64,000 nucleotides of DNA from contig JASJOG010000316.1 in the NCBI GenBank assembly GCA_030142905.1, positions 62,001 through 126,000 of the forward strand, in the 5' to 3' direction. The notes beneath the pieces were generated by a model that ran no database searches, was not told the origin of the DNA, and worked only from the letters and a program-made list of their open reading frames with translations. The position numbers and the translations under genes were made by a program. This document shows, one piece after another, positions 61,772-64,000 of the stretch. The stretch is from Heliopora coerulea. Taxonomy: Eukaryota > Cnidaria > Anthozoa > Scleralcyonacea > Helioporidae. The stretch's first letter is position 1. The number at the start of each line of letters is the position of its first letter.

Positions 61772-63270
61772 ATGGCGTCTTCAAGTAAACAAAAGAATTC
61801 GAGTCACAAGTGTTGCGCGGCTGCTCTTTGCAATAATCGTTCAGATAACCGACCAGATTTAATTTTTCATAATTTCCCTCTGGACGAAAAGCTTAAGAAA
61901 ATCTGGGATCAAAAAATGAAACGTGGCGACAAAAAATTTGCTTCGAACAGCTCACTCTTCTGCTGTTCTGAACATTTTAGTGAGAAGGACTACAGGAAAA
62001 GCCTTACCGGCAAAAGACGTGATCTTGTAAAGAATCCTGTTCCTTCCATTTTCCCATGGTCAGTTGGCAATGACGAAGTCTCTGAAAGGTCCGAAAGAGC
62101 CAAAAGTCGGGAATGCCAAAGGATTAAACCTTCTGCGATCCCATCCAAGAGTATGGAAGATAAACATCACTCATACGATGCACCTGACACCTCTACAAAG
62201 GAGACTCAAGGCGAAGATTCAGATGAAAAACCATTCGAAGAAGAGAGAGACTTGGTTGCCGAGAATTATGATCTCAAACAAAAGCTTTTTCTTTCAAAAT
62301 TTGGTTTGGAGAGGTTTGGATCGAATGATGATGACATTTTTCTACACAGGATTTCAGAGTTACCGAGCTTTGATGGCATTTTGGAACTTTATTAAACCTT
62401 GCTCTGAGTCTCTGATGTCGTGGAACACAGCACGCGAAAAAGTGAAAGAAAGCTCCGCAAACAATGCTAATCCATTTCCTTTTTTGCAAGGACAGGAGAA
62501 ACAAAGAAATAGAAAGAGAGAAATAGAGCCCATCGATCACCTGTGGTTGTTTCTAACAAGGGTGCGTCTTGGCTTATTCGAGCGTGACTTGGCACATAGA
62601 TTTAGTGTCTCTGTAAGTACCGTATCTGATGTTTTTATTACTTGGGCAAACTACCTTTACATAATGTTGGGAAGTTTGCCTTTATGGCCTTCAAGAGACG
62701 AAATAAAACAACACTTGCCAGATTTTTTTAAAGGAAGGTATGAAAACGTACGTGGAATTCTTGATTGCACAGAGCTGAAATGTGAGTTGCCCAAGGATTA
62801 TCAGAAGCACTCAGAAATGTACTCAGACTATAAATCTCACAACACATTTAAAGGGCTCATCTGCATTTCGCCGAGTGGATGGATAACATTTGTTAGTCAG
62901 TTGTATCCAGGAAGAATAAGTGATAAGGAAATAGTGGAGAAGAGTAACTTCTGTCAGTTAATTTAAATGGGGGACCAGTACCTTGCAGACAAGGGCTTTG
63001 AGATCCATGACCTAATGGCTCTCAGAGGAGCAAGTATATATATTCCTCCAAAGGGATTTTCTGCCAATGACCAGTTCACATAAAGCCAGTGTTTTGAGAC
63101 CATGAGTATAGCAAATGTGCGTATTCAAGTTGAAAGAGCAATTAAGCGAATCAAGGCTTGGCATATTTTTAGTCAAGTTCTGCCTCTTTCCAGCTTTGGG
63201 TCCATAAATCAGATCTGGATTGTACGTGCTTTGTTAGTAAATTTTCAATATCCAATTATTTCAGTTTAAA
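61772..63270 (+). pseudogene. THAP-domain DDE_Tnp_4 transposase, broken
   Basis: From ATG 61772 a THAP zinc finger occupies about residues 14-95 (CCAAALCNN, FHNFPLDEKLKKIWDQ, FCCSEHFSEKDY, then VPSIFPW, the AVPTIF-like end). A linker leads to FGLERFGSNDDDIFLHRISE. After a frameshift at about 62390 the reading is DHLWLFLTRVRLGLFERDLA (helix-turn-helix), ILDCTELKCELP (first Asp), SHNTFKGLICISPSGWITFV, a stop at 62964, GDQYLADKGFEI (second Asp) and VERAIKRIKAW (Glu). This is the Harbinger/ISL2EU-type DDE_4 transposase with a THAP DNA-binding head. At least three lesions. Confidence 0.85.
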
Positions 63271-64000
63271 GAAAGGAAGCTTTTAGTTTTTTGGAAGGGA
63301 TGGGTTCTTATATCAGGGAACTAACAAGTGTGTTTTTTAGCAATTGAATGTTAAACTAAAGATTCTGAAACTGTTCAGGTCTTGTTACTTTATATAAGTC
63401 TCTGGTTTGGTTTTTTTCAATAATGGAGGACTTGATATGTGAAAAAGTGAATGCAAAAATTATTCTATCAATTGTACATGGGTAGATTGGGTACTCAGAT
63501 TTAAAACGGATGGAGACCGTGATTGAAGAAAATATATTTGTTATAGTAATGATGATGGTGATAATAGTATAGAAAATAAAACCAAAATTTGTCTTTTTTT
63601 CAAAACTAAAAGTCTATCTGTAAGACAAATCCTAAAAAATAACAGTCAAAATTTTCAAAAACAAAACACAAAAACATCTAGTTTCACCATCCCTACCCTA
63701 ACAACATCCTTTGCACCATCCCATCACTTGTAAAGTATAACTTGAATACCATTCCTTGTGCTTTAGAACATGCTAAAGCTCTTATTCAGACATTTTGTTA
63801 GAGTCAACCTATATTTTCCAAGAAACTAATAGTGTTGCTTTGCAGTTCTAAATATACAACTGTTTTTATTTTGAGATATATTTTTTTGTGAAAAGCAATT
63901 AAACTAGGCTTAATTTGATCCTCCCACCTTGACGATGATGTGACCTTGAGAACCAAAACTGGAAATGTGTTGTTGGTAAATATGACAAAGTCAGTTAATG
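63271..64000. other. No gene seen
   Basis: AT-rich sequence after the transposase. No ORF or repeat of note. Confidence 0.4.

Overview
The window is AT-rich animal nuclear DNA. It has no operons or bacterial genes. Three well-supported host exons, with canonical GT/AG borders on the minus strand, encode Ig and fibronectin type III domains. Almost everything else is transposable-element or virus-like DNA. The repertoire (Penelope-like elements with GIY-YIG endonuclease and hammerhead ribozymes, DIRS, BEL/Pao, Ty3/Gypsy, CR1-like LINEs, hAT, Tc1, THAP/DDE_Tnp_4, Crypton-like and Polinton/Maverick genes) fits an aquatic invertebrate. My inference is an anthozoan cnidarian, but no species-specific marker was identified.

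Layout. At 0-8.5 kb there are LINE fragments, an IS630/Tc1-like transposase remnant, a 1.5 kb CTTAC/CTTTC pentamer satellite grown from a LINE 3' end, and a decayed Penelope-like element (PLE). At 8.5-13.4 kb there is a run of PLE-derived palindromes with hammerhead ribozyme motifs, a decayed Tc1 element with both termini, and a broken 3CxxC zinc-finger gene. From 13.7 to 40.7 kb the DNA is mostly introns of one minus-strand Ig/FN3 gene (exons at 40.5, 35.7 and 13.7 kb). These introns are filled by a hAT element with 8-bp target duplication (18.8-21.7 kb), a Gypsy element carrying two MITEs (21.7-26.1 kb), a virus-like capsid/ATPase module with a small NTF2-like gene (26.2-30.0 kb), a DIRS gag split by a BEL element whose own LTR holds a PLE palindrome (30.2-34.8 kb), and a second BEL element split by a LINE (36.5-39.9 kb).

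At 44.9-50.5 kb lies a near-perfect 5.6 kb palindrome. It consists of two PLE copies head to head with identical long ORFs, a hammerhead ribozyme in each arm and a 13-bp target duplication around the whole unit. At 50.6-51.8 kb there are LINE pieces. At 52-61.3 kb lies the replication half of a Polinton-like element: chromodomain integrase, small membrane and coiled-coil proteins, a zinc-ribbon protein, and a protein-primed PolB that runs into an SF1 helicase and then a GIY-YIG nuclease domain. Several of its genes have a TATATAA motif directly before the ATG. At 61.8-63.3 kb there is a broken THAP plus DDE_Tnp_4 transposase.

The strongest points for follow-up are the repeated PLE inverted dimers with target duplications, at least eight hammerhead-like motifs (one fully canonical at 2698-2743), the PolB-helicase-GIY-YIG fusion, and the NTF2-like gene packed against a capsid module. 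All family calls come from reading motifs by eye; no database search was run.
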